DNA of 64,000 nt, from the NCBI RefSeq assembly GCF_018138715.1, contig NZ_JAGSHX010000006.1:4278001-4342000 (forward strand), in the 5' to 3' direction. The notes beneath the pieces are model-generated. The model made no database searches. It was not told the origin of the DNA and saw only the letters and a list, made by a program, of their open reading frames with translations. The translations under genes were made by a program, and so were the position numbers. This stretch comes from Streptomyces asiaticus (GTDB taxonomy: Bacteria > Actinomycetota > Actinomycetes > Streptomycetales > Streptomycetaceae). This document shows positions 50,597 to 59,453 of this stretch, piece after piece. Position 1 is the first letter of the stretch. Every line of letters starts with the position of its first letter.

Positions 50597-50644
50597 CAGT
50601 ACGACTTGAGTCGAACTTAGCATGCAGTACGATTGGACTCGTAC
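50597..50644. promoter_or_regulatory. Divergent MFS/ArsR operator region
   Basis: CAGTACGACTTGAGTCG (50597-50613) and CAGTACGATTGGACTCG (50625-50641) are direct repeats 28 bp apart. The second also forms GTACGA-N6-TCGTAC and the first GACTTGAGTC. They probably bind the ArsR-type protein and overlap both divergent promoters. Confidence 0.7.
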
Positions 50645-50680
50645 AAAGAGCCGCGCACCGAGGACCCACAGGACCCGCCC

Positions 50681-51067
50681 ATGACCCCCCGGACCACCGA
50701 AAACGAACGCCCCGCCATCAAGGTGCTCTCCGAACCCCCGGACCTCCCGCCCCCGCTCCCGGAGCCGGCCGCGGAGGACATCCGTCTGGAGACGGTCCTG
50801 GCGGCGCTGAGCGATCCCCTCCGCCTCCGCATCGTGCGCAAACTCCTTCTCGAATCGGAGAAGTTCGACCACACCTGCGGCTGGTTCGGCCTCGACCGCC
50901 CCAAGTCCTCCCTCACCCACCACTTCAAGGCCCTCCGCGAGGCAGGCATCACCCGTCAGCGCCAATACGGCCTGGAGCGCCGCAGCCATGTCCGGGTCGC
51001 CGACCTCAACGCCCGCTTCCCCGGCCTCCTGGACCTCGTGGCCGACTGGACCCCGCCGGAGCGGTGA
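50681..51067 (+). CDS. ArsR-family transcriptional regulator
   Basis: A 128-residue winged-helix repressor: LETVLAALSDPLRLRIVRKL, then LDRPKSSLTHHFKALREAGI (recognition helix) and RQRQYGLERRSHVRVADLNA. No arsenic-type Cys cluster (CxC) is seen in the DNA-binding helix, so the ligand is probably organic. The first 40 residues are Pro-rich. Start ATG at 50681. Divergent from the MFS exporter, which it probably represses. Confidence 0.9.
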   Translation: MTPRTTENERPAIKVLSEPPDLPPPLPEPAAEDIRLETVLAALSDPLRLRIVRKLLLESEKFDHTCGWFGLDRPKSSLTHHFKALREAGITRQRQYGLERRSHVRVADLNARFPGLLDLVADWTPPER

Positions 51068-51190
51068 CGGCAGGCGTTAGTCAGGCGTTAGCGGATCGGC
51101 AGCGACCGTTAAGGGAACGCCAGCGGCGGCCGACACCATGGATGGTGCGTGAGCAGGAACCGCACAAACCGGAAGCCCATGGGGGTCGTC

Positions 51191-51871
51191 ATGTCGCACC
51201 ACATTCTCAACCGCCGTATCCGTAAGGCCGGTGCGGCCGCGCTGATCGCCGCCGCCTCGGCCGTCGCCCTCACCGCCTGCGGGAGCAATGACTCCTCGTC
51301 CGACGCCAAGGGGAGCTCCTCCTCCCACGCGTCGTCCTCCGCGAAGTCCTCGCAGTCGGACGCCTCGATCCACAGCCAGGCGGGCAACAAGACCGGCAAG
51401 CAGGCAACGGTCCTGGGCTCCAGCGCCAACAAGGCCCAGGCGGCCTCCGAATGCCAGCCGGGCACGCTGCGGGGGACCCTGGACTCCGCCGGCACCTCCC
51501 AGGCGGAGATGAACCACCGGGGCACCTTCCTGAAGGTGACGAACACCGGCGACGAGACCTGCGTGATCAGCGGCTACGCCGGGGTCGCCCTGGAGGGCGC
51601 CGGCCACACCGCCATCAAGACCACCGCCCGCCACGGCAGCACCTACTTCGCCACCGACCCGGGCACCCACCCGATCACCCTCGCCCCCGGCAAGAGCGCC
51701 TGGGCCGACCTGGTGTGGACCACCACCGGCGCCGGGACCGCCCACGCGAAGTACCTTCAGATCTCCCCGACGGGCAGCAACTCCCACAGCACGGTCGCCT
51801 TCAACCACGACCTCGACAACGGCACCCTCTCCCTGACCGCCTGGTCCTCCAAGCCGCCCATCAACGGCTGA
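51191..51871 (+). CDS. DUF4232 lipoprotein
   Basis: A 226-residue exported lipoprotein. The signal peptide MSHHILNRRIRKAGAAALIA ends in the lipobox LTAC (Cys at about residue 30). A Ser/Lys/Ala/Gln linker follows to residue 75, then the DUF4232 beta-sandwich with the Cys pairs in ASECQPGTLRGTLD and GDETCVISGYAGVALEG. Function unknown. I prefer the ATG at 51191; starts at 51179 and 51149 are in frame. Confidence 0.85.
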   Translation: MSHHILNRRIRKAGAAALIAAASAVALTACGSNDSSSDAKGSSSSHASSSAKSSQSDASIHSQAGNKTGKQATVLGSSANKAQAASECQPGTLRGTLDSAGTSQAEMNHRGTFLKVTNTGDETCVISGYAGVALEGAGHTAIKTTARHGSTYFATDPGTHPITLAPGKSAWADLVWTTTGAGTAHAKYLQISPTGSNSHSTVAFNHDLDNGTLSLTAWSSKPPING

Positions 51872-51883
51872 ACCCCCGAAAAC

Positions 51884-51928
51884 CCGAAGGACCCCGGCCC
51901 GGACACTGTCCGGGCCGGGGTCCTTCGG
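51884..51928. terminator. Bidirectional hairpin terminator (22-bp stem)
   Basis: Perfect arms 51884-51905 and 51907-51928 with one base between them, between convergent genes. The core CCCGGACACTGTCCGGG is nearly the same as in the terminator at 52583-52617. Confidence 0.9.
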
Positions 51929-51954
51929 GATCAGGGGAACAGGGGATCCGGGGA

Positions 51955-52500
51955 TCAGCAACCGGGGCCGGTATCGGGGTTGGCACAGACGTTGACTCCC
52001 GCGCCGCCGTCGTTGGTGTGGTCACCGACGCCGCCCAGGAGCGCATCGTTCCCGGCCTCACCGAAGAGGGCGTCATCACCGTCGCCGCCCAAGAGGACGT
52101 CGTTCCCGTTCCCGCCTTCGATACGGTCATCGCCCGTATCACCCCGTAGCAGGTCGTGGCCCGTACCTCCGCACACCAGGTCGTTCCCGCCGGCGCCGCC
52201 AACGCCGATGGTGTCGATCACCGTATGGGTACCGGTGTCGATCACCGACACGCTGTCGCTGCCGGCGTTGGTGACGTAGGCATGAGCACCGTCCGGACTC
52301 ACCGCCACCCCGGCCGGCCCCCTGCCGACACCGACCGTGGTCACCGCCCTGGTGGAGGTGTTGATCATCGACACGGTGTCGCTGCCGAGGTTGGCGACGA
52401 AGGCATAGCTGCCCGGCGGAACCGCCGCCACCGGTCCCGCCGGCACCGCGATCACCGTGACAGCCGCCATGGTCAGGGGCGCCAGCACCCCCGCTGACAA
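51955..52500 (-). CDS. Chimeric YVTN beta-propeller / RTX calcium-binding repeat protein
   Basis: A 181-residue exported protein. A signal-like N-terminus ([20 protein letters not shown]) leads into two YVTN blades ([20 protein letters not shown] and [20 protein letters not shown]), then directly into five RTX nonapeptides ([29 protein letters not shown] and others), ending in a Cys-containing tail. A propeller needs more blades, so this looks like a deletion fusion of two genes. TTG at 52500 is the likely start; the ATG at 52470 is an alternative. Flanked by look-alike terminators. Confidence 0.7.
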   Translation of the reverse strand: MSAGVLAPLTMAAVTVIAVPAGPVAAVPPGSYAFVANLGSDTVSMINTSTRAVTTVGVGRGPAGVAVSPDGAHAYVTNAGSDSVSVIDTGTHTVIDTIGVGGAGGNDLVCGGTGHDLLRGDTGDDRIEGGNGNDVLLGGDGDDALFGEAGNDALLGGVGDHTNDGGAGVNVCANPDTGPGC

Positions 52501-52582
52501 GAAGCATCACGCCACGTCACCCGACCGGATCAGCACGCCAGGTGGGGTGTTGACGTCCACGCGAGGCATCCGCTGAAACAAA

Positions 52583-52617
52583 GAACCCCAGCCCGGACAG
52601 TGTCCGGGCTGGGGTTC
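52583..52617 (-). terminator. Hairpin terminator after tRNA-Thr
   Basis: A perfect 17-bp stem (52583-52599 and 52601-52617) with one base in the loop, directly after the tRNA's CCA end on the minus strand. Confidence 0.9.
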
Positions 52618-52620
52618 CAG

Positions 52621-52697
52621 TGGAGCCGCCTAAGGGAATCGAACCCTTGACCTACGCATTACGAGTGCGTCGCTCTGGCCGACTGAGCTAAGGCGGC
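52621..52697 (-). tRNA. tRNA-Thr(CGT)
   Basis: A 77-base cloverleaf. The acceptor stem GCCGCCT pairs with AGGCGGC, the D-loop is AGCTCAGTCGGCCAGAGC, the anticodon arm ACGCA-CTCGTAA-TGCGT places anticodon CGT, and the T-arm is AGGGTTCGATTCCCT. The 3' CCA is encoded. It decodes ACG. A terminator follows at once. Confidence 0.97.
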
Positions 52698-52800
52698 ATG
52701 CTGCGGAGCCAGATTGGCAGCAGCAGCGTCGCCAAGTCTACACAGTTTCGAGGGGTGCTCCGTACGGGGCCGGGTGGGGCCTGGGCTGGGGCGGGGCCGG

Positions 52801-54348
52801 TCAGTGGCAGCGGGTGTGGGGGGCGGGTGGGCGGCCGGTGAGGAGGTAGGTGTTGATCGCGTTGTCGATGCAGCCGCTGCCGCGGCCGTAGGCCGTATGG
52901 CCGTCGCCGTCGTAGGTGAGGAGGGTGGCGGAGGAGAGCTGGGTGGCGAGGGCGCGGGCCCAGGGGTAGGGGGTGGCGGGGTCGCGGGTGGTGCCGACGA
53001 CGACGATGGGGGCGGCGCCCCTGGCGTGCAGGGGGTGGGCTGTGCCGGTCGGGCGGACGGGCCAGTAGGCGCAGTTCAGGGCCGCCCAGGCGAGGGCCTT
53101 GCCGAAGACGGGGGATGCCTTCCGGAAGTCGGGGATGGCCTTCCTGACCTCGGCGGGGGTGCGGAAGGCGGGTGGGAGGTCGAGGCAGTTGACGGCGGGG
53201 TTGGCGTACATGAGGTTGGCGTACGAGCCGTCGGCGTCGCGCTCGTAGTAGAGGTCGGCCAGGTTGAGCAGACCGCCGCCGTGGCCGCCCATCGCGGAGC
53301 GGAGGGCGGTGCGCAACTGGGGCCAGGCGGTCTCGTCGTACATGGCGGAGATCACGCCGATCGTGGCGAGCGGCTCGCCCAGGGCGCGGGACTCGCCGGT
53401 GCGGACCGGATGGGAGTCGAGGCGGGCGAAGAAGGCGCCGAGCCGGTCACGGGCGGTGGCCACGGAGCCGGTGCCGAGGGGGCAGCCGGTGCGGCGCACG
53501 CAGTCCTTGGCGAAGGCGGTGAAGGCGGTTTCGAAACCGGCGGTCTGGTCGCGGTTGATGCGCCGGGAGGACAGCGTCGGGTCGAGCGCGCCGTCGAGGA
53601 CGAGACGGCCCACGCGGTGGGGGTAGAGGTCGGCGTAGGTCGCGCCGAGGAAGGTCCCGTAGGAGGCGCCGACGTACGTCAGCTTCCGGTCGCCCAGCGC
53701 GGCGCGCAGCACATCCATGTCGCGGGCCGCCTCGACCGTCGAGACATGGCCGAGGATCCGGCCGGAGCGGGTCGCGCAGCCGCGGGCGAACTTCTTGTAG
53801 GCCGCGACGAGGCGGTCGGTCTCACCGCGGCCGTCGGGCGTCTGGTCGGTCTGGGTGAAGCTGTCCATCTGCTTGTCGCTCAGACAGGTGATGGGCTCGC
53901 TCTCGGCCACACCGCGCGGGTCCATGGCCACCATGTCGTAACGGGTACGCACCCGGGCCGGATAGCCGACGGCCGCGAAGCTCTGTAGATAGCCGACCGC
54001 GGAGCCGCCGGGGCCGCCGGGGTTCACCAGGAGTGAGCCGAGGCGGCGGCCGGTGCCGGTGGCCTTCTTACGGGAGACCGCGAGCCTCAGGTCCCGGCCG
54101 GTGCCGGGTCTCGCGTAGTCGAGCGGGGCCTTGAGCGTGGCGCATTCGAAGTCCGCGCCGCCGCCGCACGGACGCCAGCTCAGCGTCTGCTCGTAGTACG
54201 GCTTGAGGGCGGCGGGGACGGCCTTCTTCGACAGCGACGCGGCGCGCGGCGCGGAGGCGTCGGCCGAGCAGCCGGAGGACAGCAGGGCGGCGGCCGTAAG
54301 GGCGGCACCGAGGGTCCGGAGCGGGCGGCTGCTGTGGCGGGTGTGCAT
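52801..54348 (-). CDS. Secreted alpha/beta-hydrolase peptidase (tripeptidyl aminopeptidase/SlpD-E type)
   Basis: A 515-residue exported lipoprotein-type peptidase. The signal peptide ends at the lipobox-like LLSSGCSAD. The nucleophile elbow is GASYGTFLG, the oxyanion block LLVNPGGPGGSAVGY, the Asp is in VVVGTTRDPATPYPWA and the His in YDGDGHTAYGRGSGC. A TAP-like C-terminal domain is present. It removes tripeptides from exported proteins in related species. The ATG at 54348 has a weak GGGATC-type site. Monocistronic. Confidence 0.92.
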   Translation of the reverse strand: MHTRHSSRPLRTLGAALTAAALLSSGCSADASAPRAASLSKKAVPAALKPYYEQTLSWRPCGGGADFECATLKAPLDYARPGTGRDLRLAVSRKKATGTGRRLGSLLVNPGGPGGSAVGYLQSFAAVGYPARVRTRYDMVAMDPRGVAESEPITCLSDKQMDSFTQTDQTPDGRGETDRLVAAYKKFARGCATRSGRILGHVSTVEAARDMDVLRAALGDRKLTYVGASYGTFLGATYADLYPHRVGRLVLDGALDPTLSSRRINRDQTAGFETAFTAFAKDCVRRTGCPLGTGSVATARDRLGAFFARLDSHPVRTGESRALGEPLATIGVISAMYDETAWPQLRTALRSAMGGHGGGLLNLADLYYERDADGSYANLMYANPAVNCLDLPPAFRTPAEVRKAIPDFRKASPVFGKALAWAALNCAYWPVRPTGTAHPLHARGAAPIVVVGTTRDPATPYPWARALATQLSSATLLTYDGDGHTAYGRGSGCIDNAINTYLLTGRPPAPHTRCH

Positions 54349-54510
54349 GGGCTGATCCCTCGGTTCGCGGTCGAGTCGCGGGATCGCGCCGGCCGGATCG
54401 CATGGATCACCCTGTACTGGTTCCTACGGGATGGCACCGGTTCGCCCCCTTACGGAGAGTATCCACCCGGACACGCTCCATGCGTCCAGCGACAAACCCG
54501 TACGAGTGAC

Positions 54511-55737
54511 TCAGCCCGCCCGCAGCGCCATGGTCATCGCCTCGACCGCCAGCAGCGGCGCCACATTGCTGTCCAGCGCCCGACGGCACGCCGTGATCGC
54601 CTCTATCCGGCGCAGCGTCCGCTCGGGCTTCGAACCCGACGCGATCCGCTCCACCGCGTCCCGTACGTCGGTGTTGGCGAGCGCCACCTGGGAGCCGAGC
54701 TGGAGGGCCAGCACATCGCGGTAGAAGGCGGTCAGATCGGTGAGCGCGAGGTCGAGGCTGTCGCGCTGGGTGCGGGTGGCGCGGCGCTTCTGGCGGTCCT
54801 GGAGGTCCTTCATGGCCCCCGCCGTGCCGCGCGGCAGCCGCCCGCCCGTACCGGCGGCGGCGCCCAGGGCGGCGCGCAGCTCCTCGGTCTCCTTGACGTC
54901 GACCTCCTCCGCCACCTGCTTGGCGTCCTCGGCCGCCGCGTCGATCAGCTCCTGGGCCGCCGTGAGGCAGCCACCCACGTCGTCGACGCGCAGCGGGAGC
55001 TTCAGGACGGCGGCGCGGCGGGCGCGGGCCCGCTCGTCGGTCGCCAGACGGCGGGCGCGGCCGATATGACCCTGGGTGGCGCGGGCGGCGGAGGCGGCGA
55101 GCTCGGGGGCGATGCCGTCGCGCCGGACGAGGATGTCCGCCACCGCGTCCACCGGGGGCGTACGGAGGGTGAGGAGACGGCAGCGGGAGCGGATCGTGGG
55201 CAGCACGTCCTCCAGCGAGGGCGCGCACAGCAGCCATACGGTGCGCGGCGCGGGCTCCTCGACGGCCTTGAGGAGCACATTGCCCGCGCCCTCGGTAAGG
55301 CGGTCGGCGTCCTCCATGACGATCACCTGCCACCGGCCTCCGGCGGGCGAGAGCTGAGCCCGGCGGACGAGCTCACGGGTCTCCTTGACGCCGATGGTGA
55401 GCATGTCCGTACGGACCACCTCCACATCGGCGTGGGTGCCGATCAGGGCGGTGTGACAGCCGTCGCAGAAGCCGCAGCCGGGGGCGCCGCCAAGGGCCCG
55501 GTCCGGGCTGACGCACTGGAGCGCGGCGGCGAAGGCGCGGGCAGCGGTGGCCCGGCCGGAGCCGGGCGGGCCGGTGAACAGCCAGGCGTGGGTCATCTTG
55601 GACGACGCCATGGGCTCCCCCACGGGGCCGTCGGCCGCCTTCCCGGCCGCCGTGACCAGGGCGTCCGCATCCCGCGCGGCAGCCGACAGCTGGGCCGCCA
55701 CGCGGTCCTGCCCGACCAGGTCGTCCCACACCGCCAT
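54511..55737 (-). CDS. holB: DNA polymerase III delta' subunit
   Basis: Clamp-loader subunit, 408 residues. It starts MAVWDDLVGQDRVAAQLSAA. The P-loop-like GPPGSGRATAARAF has Arg in place of Lys, as usual for a non-hydrolysing delta' subunit. A zinc site lies at CVSPDRALGGAPGCGFCDGC. EDADRLTEGAGNVLLKAVEE and EEPAPRTVWLLCAPSLEDVL match the clamp-loader core, and LPTIRSRCRLLTLRTP the arginine-finger (SRC) motif. It lies downstream of the tmk fusion on the same strand, as in other Streptomyces. Confidence 0.95.
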   Translation of the reverse strand: MAVWDDLVGQDRVAAQLSAAARDADALVTAAGKAADGPVGEPMASSKMTHAWLFTGPPGSGRATAARAFAAALQCVSPDRALGGAPGCGFCDGCHTALIGTHADVEVVRTDMLTIGVKETRELVRRAQLSPAGGRWQVIVMEDADRLTEGAGNVLLKAVEEPAPRTVWLLCAPSLEDVLPTIRSRCRLLTLRTPPVDAVADILVRRDGIAPELAASAARATQGHIGRARRLATDERARARRAAVLKLPLRVDDVGGCLTAAQELIDAAAEDAKQVAEEVDVKETEELRAALGAAAGTGGRLPRGTAGAMKDLQDRQKRRATRTQRDSLDLALTDLTAFYRDVLALQLGSQVALANTDVRDAVERIASGSKPERTLRRIEAITACRRALDSNVAPLLAVEAMTMALRAG

Positions 55738-55860
55738 GGCTGCCTCCGCCGCTCGTCCCTACGGCACCCCATTGTGGTCCACCCCACCGACACCCGAACG
55801 CGTCACCCACCGCTGACGCCATCCGGTCGGCGGGCCTGCGACGGTCACCCGCCGTGGGCG

Positions 55861-56000
55861 CCCTGACTCCGCCGTCCCGGCCCCCGCGGGAGCTCCGCCC
55901 CAGACCCCGTTCCGGGGGCTCCGCCCCCGAATCCCCGCCGGAGCTCCGCCCCTGGACCCCGCTCCTCAAACGCCGGAGGGGCTGGAGGGTGCCGCTCCGC
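55861..56000. repeat. Dispersed G/C-rich repeat, copy 3
   Basis: Contains several GGAGCTCCGCCCC and GGGGGCTCCGCCCCC units and CTCAAACGCCGGAGGGG, of the same family as at 8.1 and 30.2 kb. It ends just before the tmk stop codon. No other feature in the 267-bp gap. Confidence 0.75.
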
Positions 56001-56004
56001 ACCG

Positions 56005-59000
56005 TCAGCGGCGGCGGCCGTCCTCGTCGTCGCGGGGGCCGAGCAGTTCGTCGGCCAGGGACGGGAGGTCGTCCAGGGGGGTCTCCTCGGCCCACTCGGG
56101 GCGGCGGCGCCGGCGCGGCGGTTCCGCCTCGCCCTGCGCCTGACCCTGGTCATAGCCCTGGCCCTGCCCGTACTGCGGCATCTCACGCGTGCGCTCATTG
56201 CCCTGTCCGGACTCCTGGCCCTGCCCCTGACCCTCGTCCGGGCGGAACAGCCACGGCGGGACCCGGTCCGCCGGGTCGGCGGACCGCTCGTCCCGTACGG
56301 GCGGCAGGACGGCCGTCTCGTCGGCCGCGTTCGTGGGCGGCTCGGCGGGCGGCTGGGGCAGGACGGTCGTCTCCTCGGCGTCCGGGCCGCCCCGGCGCTC
56401 CGGGCCGTCCTGGGGCCGTACGGGCGGGAGCACAGCGGTCTCGTCGGCGTCCGGGCCGCTCTGGGGCGGTACGGGCGGCGCGGGAGGCACGGCTGGCAGC
56501 ACCGCGGTCTCATCGGCCGCCGCAGACCCGGTGCCGGGACGCCGGCCGGAGTCGCCAGACTCGCCGCCGTGCCCCGCCCGGGGGTCGAACCTCGGCGTCT
56601 GGACCGTCTCCGTCGTATCCGGGTGCGGGTGCGGGTCGTCCGCGCCGGAGCCCGCCGCGCCCCGGGCGCCGCCGGTGCCGCGCGGGCCGTCCTCGTCCTC
56701 GGGCGGCGGGGCCGGGGCCTCGGTCTCCACGGTCGGCGCGTCCGCCCCGGAGGACGCCGCGTCCGCCGCCAGGCGTGCCTGCTCCGCCCGCAGCAGCGCC
56801 TCCTCGGCCTTGCGCTGCTCCTCCTGGCGGCGCGCCTCGGCCTCGGCCCGGCGCAGCGCGTCCGCCTCCGCCTGGAGACGGCGCCGCTCCTCCTCGGCGG
56901 CGCGGGCACGGTCCTCGGCCTCGATGCGCTTGCGGTCCTCCTCGGCCCTGCGGCGCGCGTCCTCGGCCCGCTGCCGGGCCGCCTCCGCCTGCCGCTCGGC
57001 CTCGCGCTGGCGGGCCTCCTCCAGCTCGCGCCGCTTGCGCTCCTCCTCCTCGGCGCGGGCCTTGGCGAGCGCCTCCTGGCGCTCGCGCTCCAGCCGCTCC
57101 TCCTCGGCCTTACGGGCGGCCTCTTCCTCGGCGCGCCGGCGGGCCTCCTCCTCGGCGGCCTTACGGGCCTCCTCCTGGGCCTTCACCTCCGCCTCGGACA
57201 GCGGCAGCATCTGGTCCAGGCGGTGGCGCACCACGGAGGTGACCGCCTCCGGCAGCTGCCCGGCGTCGACGACGATGTAGCGGGCCGGGTCGGCGGCGGC
57301 GAGGGCCAGGAATCCGGCCCGTACGCGCTGGTGGAACTCGGCGGGCTCGGACTCCAGCCGGTCCGGGGCCTCGGTGAAGCGTTCGCGCGCGGTCTCCGGC
57401 GAGACGTCCAGCAGCACCGTCAGGTGCGGCACCAGGCCGTTCGTCGCCCAGCGCGAGATGCGGGCGATCTCGGTCGCGGCCAGGTCGCGCCCCGCGCCCT
57501 GGTAGGCGACGGAGGAGTCGATGTATCGGTCGGAGATGACGACCGCGCCGCGCTCCAGAGCGGGGCGGACGACGGTGTCGACGTGCTCGGCGCGGTCCGC
57601 CGCGTACAGCAGCGCCTCGGCGCGGTGCGAGATCCCGGCGGACGAGACGTCGAGCAGGATCGAGCGCAGCCGCTTGCCGATCGCGGTGGCGCCCGGCTCA
57701 CGGGTCACCACGACCTCGTGCCCCTTGGCCCTGATCCACTCGGCCAGCGCCTCCACCTGCGTGGACTTGCCCGAGCCATCGCCACCCTCGACGACGATGA
57801 AGAAGCCGGTGGCGGCCGGGCCCTCGTCCGCGCCGCCCCCACCGAGCAGCGCCTCGCGCAGATCGCGACGCAGCGGCACGCCCTGCCGGTCGTCGGTCCG
57901 GCCGAGGACCAGCGCGGCGACGGGCAGCAGCAGCGCGCCCACCAGCATCAGGGTGAAGGCCGCGCCGCCGTGGGCGAAGACGAAGTCGCCGCTGCCGAGC
58001 CGGTGCGGTCCGATGACGGCGGCGAGCAGCGGCGCGGCGACCGCGCCGAGCCCGACGCCGACGCGGACGACGGCCTGTACATGCTCGGTCATCCGGGGCC
58101 GACGGGTCTCCTCGGACTCCTGGTCCAGCAGGGAGTGGCCGGTGTGGGCGGCGACGCCCGCCGACACGCCCGCGATCAGGGCGATCAGCACGACGGTGGT
58201 GGTGTCGTGCACCAGGCCCGCCGTGAGCAGCGCGAGCCCGGTCAGCGCGACCGTCAGCGCCAGCAGCCGGCGCCGCGACAGACCCGGGAGGACCTTGGGG
58301 GCCCAGCGGATGCCCATCGCCGGGCCGCCGGTCAGGACGAGGACGAGCAGGGCGAAGCCGACCGGTCCGCCGCCGAGGTCCATGGCCTGTAGCGGGGCGA
58401 CGCCCACGGCCGCGGCGATCGCGCCCGCCACTCCGGCGCAGGCGAGCACCAGCAGCGGAACGGCTCCGGTGCGGCCCTTGTCGGCGCCGCTCCCGGAGGC
58501 GGCGCGGGGGCGGCGCAGCCCCTCCAGGGGAGAGCGGGTGCGGCTGGTCTGCGCGCCGGGCAGTTCGATGAAGGCGAGGATCGAGATCGACGCGGCGAAG
58601 AGCCCGGCGCCGACATACGAGCCGAGGGCGGCCTGGTGGGTGTGGAACCACTCCACGCCGGTGCCCAGCAGCCTGCCGATGAGGGTGACGACGAGCAGCA
58701 CGGCGGCCGCGATCGGCAGCGTCAGGAAGTTCGTACGGAGCGAGAGCCGGCGCAGCGCGTCCAGGTGGTCGGGCAGCGGCCGCACCGCGGCGCCCTCGGC
58801 GGGCGGCGCCGGGAGCAGCGAGGGGGCCGCGCCGTCCTTGGCGACGGTCCAGAAGCGCTCCGCGACGCCGACGACGAAGGTGGTGATGAGCAGCCAGGCG
58901 ACGGCGTCGGCCGGGGTCCAGTCGATCCACAGCGGTGCGATGAGGAGCAGCACCAGCCGCAGACCGTCCGCGCCGACCATGGTCCAGCGGCGGTCCAGCG

Positions 59001-59331
59001 GCCCGGAGGGGCCGATCAGCGCGGCGAGCGGCCCGAGGAGCACCGCGCCGAACAGCACGGTCGCGAAGAGCCGTACGCCCAGCACCACCGCCACCGCGAA
59101 GGCCGCGCCGCGATACCCGCCGCCGAAGGAGTCGGCGGCGACCGACGCCTGGAGCGTCAGCAGCACCAGCACCAGCACGGCGAGCACGTCCCCGGCACCG
59201 CCGACGAGTTGAGCGCTCCACAGCCGTCTCAGCGGCTGATAGCGCAGCAGGGCTCGTACGGCCCGCTCGCGGGAGTCCGCGGCAAGGGCACCGGAAGTGG
59301 CGGTCACGTCCGTTGGCTGCTCTCGCGTCAT
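56005..59331 (-). CDS. tmk: MFS-domain/thymidylate kinase fusion with coiled-coil tail
   Basis: A 1108-residue fusion. Residues 1 to about 490 are an MFS-like membrane domain. The dTMP kinase domain (about 505-720) follows: P-loop VEGGDGSGKST, DR-Y motif VVISDRYIDSSVAYQGAGR and the LID region AARERF-like SPETARERF. It makes dTDP for DNA synthesis. Residues about 720-905 are a highly charged Glu/Ala/Arg coiled coil; the last 200 are a disordered Pro/Glu-rich stretch with five ETAVLP/EETTVLP motifs. This fused form is seen in other Streptomyces and suggests a membrane-tethered kinase, though the transport role is unknown. Confidence 0.92.
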   Translation of the reverse strand: MTREQPTDVTATSGALAADSRERAVRALLRYQPLRRLWSAQLVGGAGDVLAVLVLVLLTLQASVAADSFGGGYRGAAFAVAVVLGVRLFATVLFGAVLLGPLAALIGPSGPLDRRWTMVGADGLRLVLLLIAPLWIDWTPADAVAWLLITTFVVGVAERFWTVAKDGAAPSLLPAPPAEGAAVRPLPDHLDALRRLSLRTNFLTLPIAAAVLLVVTLIGRLLGTGVEWFHTHQAALGSYVGAGLFAASISILAFIELPGAQTSRTRSPLEGLRRPRAASGSGADKGRTGAVPLLVLACAGVAGAIAAAVGVAPLQAMDLGGGPVGFALLVLVLTGGPAMGIRWAPKVLPGLSRRRLLALTVALTGLALLTAGLVHDTTTVVLIALIAGVSAGVAAHTGHSLLDQESEETRRPRMTEHVQAVVRVGVGLGAVAAPLLAAVIGPHRLGSGDFVFAHGGAAFTLMLVGALLLPVAALVLGRTDDRQGVPLRRDLREALLGGGGADEGPAATGFFIVVEGGDGSGKSTQVEALAEWIRAKGHEVVVTREPGATAIGKRLRSILLDVSSAGISHRAEALLYAADRAEHVDTVVRPALERGAVVISDRYIDSSVAYQGAGRDLAATEIARISRWATNGLVPHLTVLLDVSPETARERFTEAPDRLESEPAEFHQRVRAGFLALAAADPARYIVVDAGQLPEAVTSVVRHRLDQMLPLSEAEVKAQEEARKAAEEEARRRAEEEAARKAEEERLERERQEALAKARAEEEERKRRELEEARQREAERQAEAARQRAEDARRRAEEDRKRIEAEDRARAAEEERRRLQAEADALRRAEAEARRQEEQRKAEEALLRAEQARLAADAASSGADAPTVETEAPAPPPEDEDGPRGTGGARGAAGSGADDPHPHPDTTETVQTPRFDPRAGHGGESGDSGRRPGTGSAAADETAVLPAVPPAPPVPPQSGPDADETAVLPPVRPQDGPERRGGPDAEETTVLPQPPAEPPTNAADETAVLPPVRDERSADPADRVPPWLFRPDEGQGQGQESGQGNERTREMPQYGQGQGYDQGQAQGEAEPPRRRRRPEWAEETPLDDLPSLADELLGPRDDEDGRRR

Positions 59332-59453
59332 CCCGCCAGCCTATCCGGATCACATGAATCCACGGCCCCCCGGCCGAACAAACGGGCGGTGAGCCGTGGA
59401 CGGCGTGCGGATTGCTCCGCCTTCCTCCGCTTTCCCGCCCGCCGCTCGGCCGG

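Noticed and set aside
52621..52697. tRNA-Thr as an integration site of a mobile element
   Set aside because: No integrase gene and no second copy of the tRNA 3' end were seen in the window.
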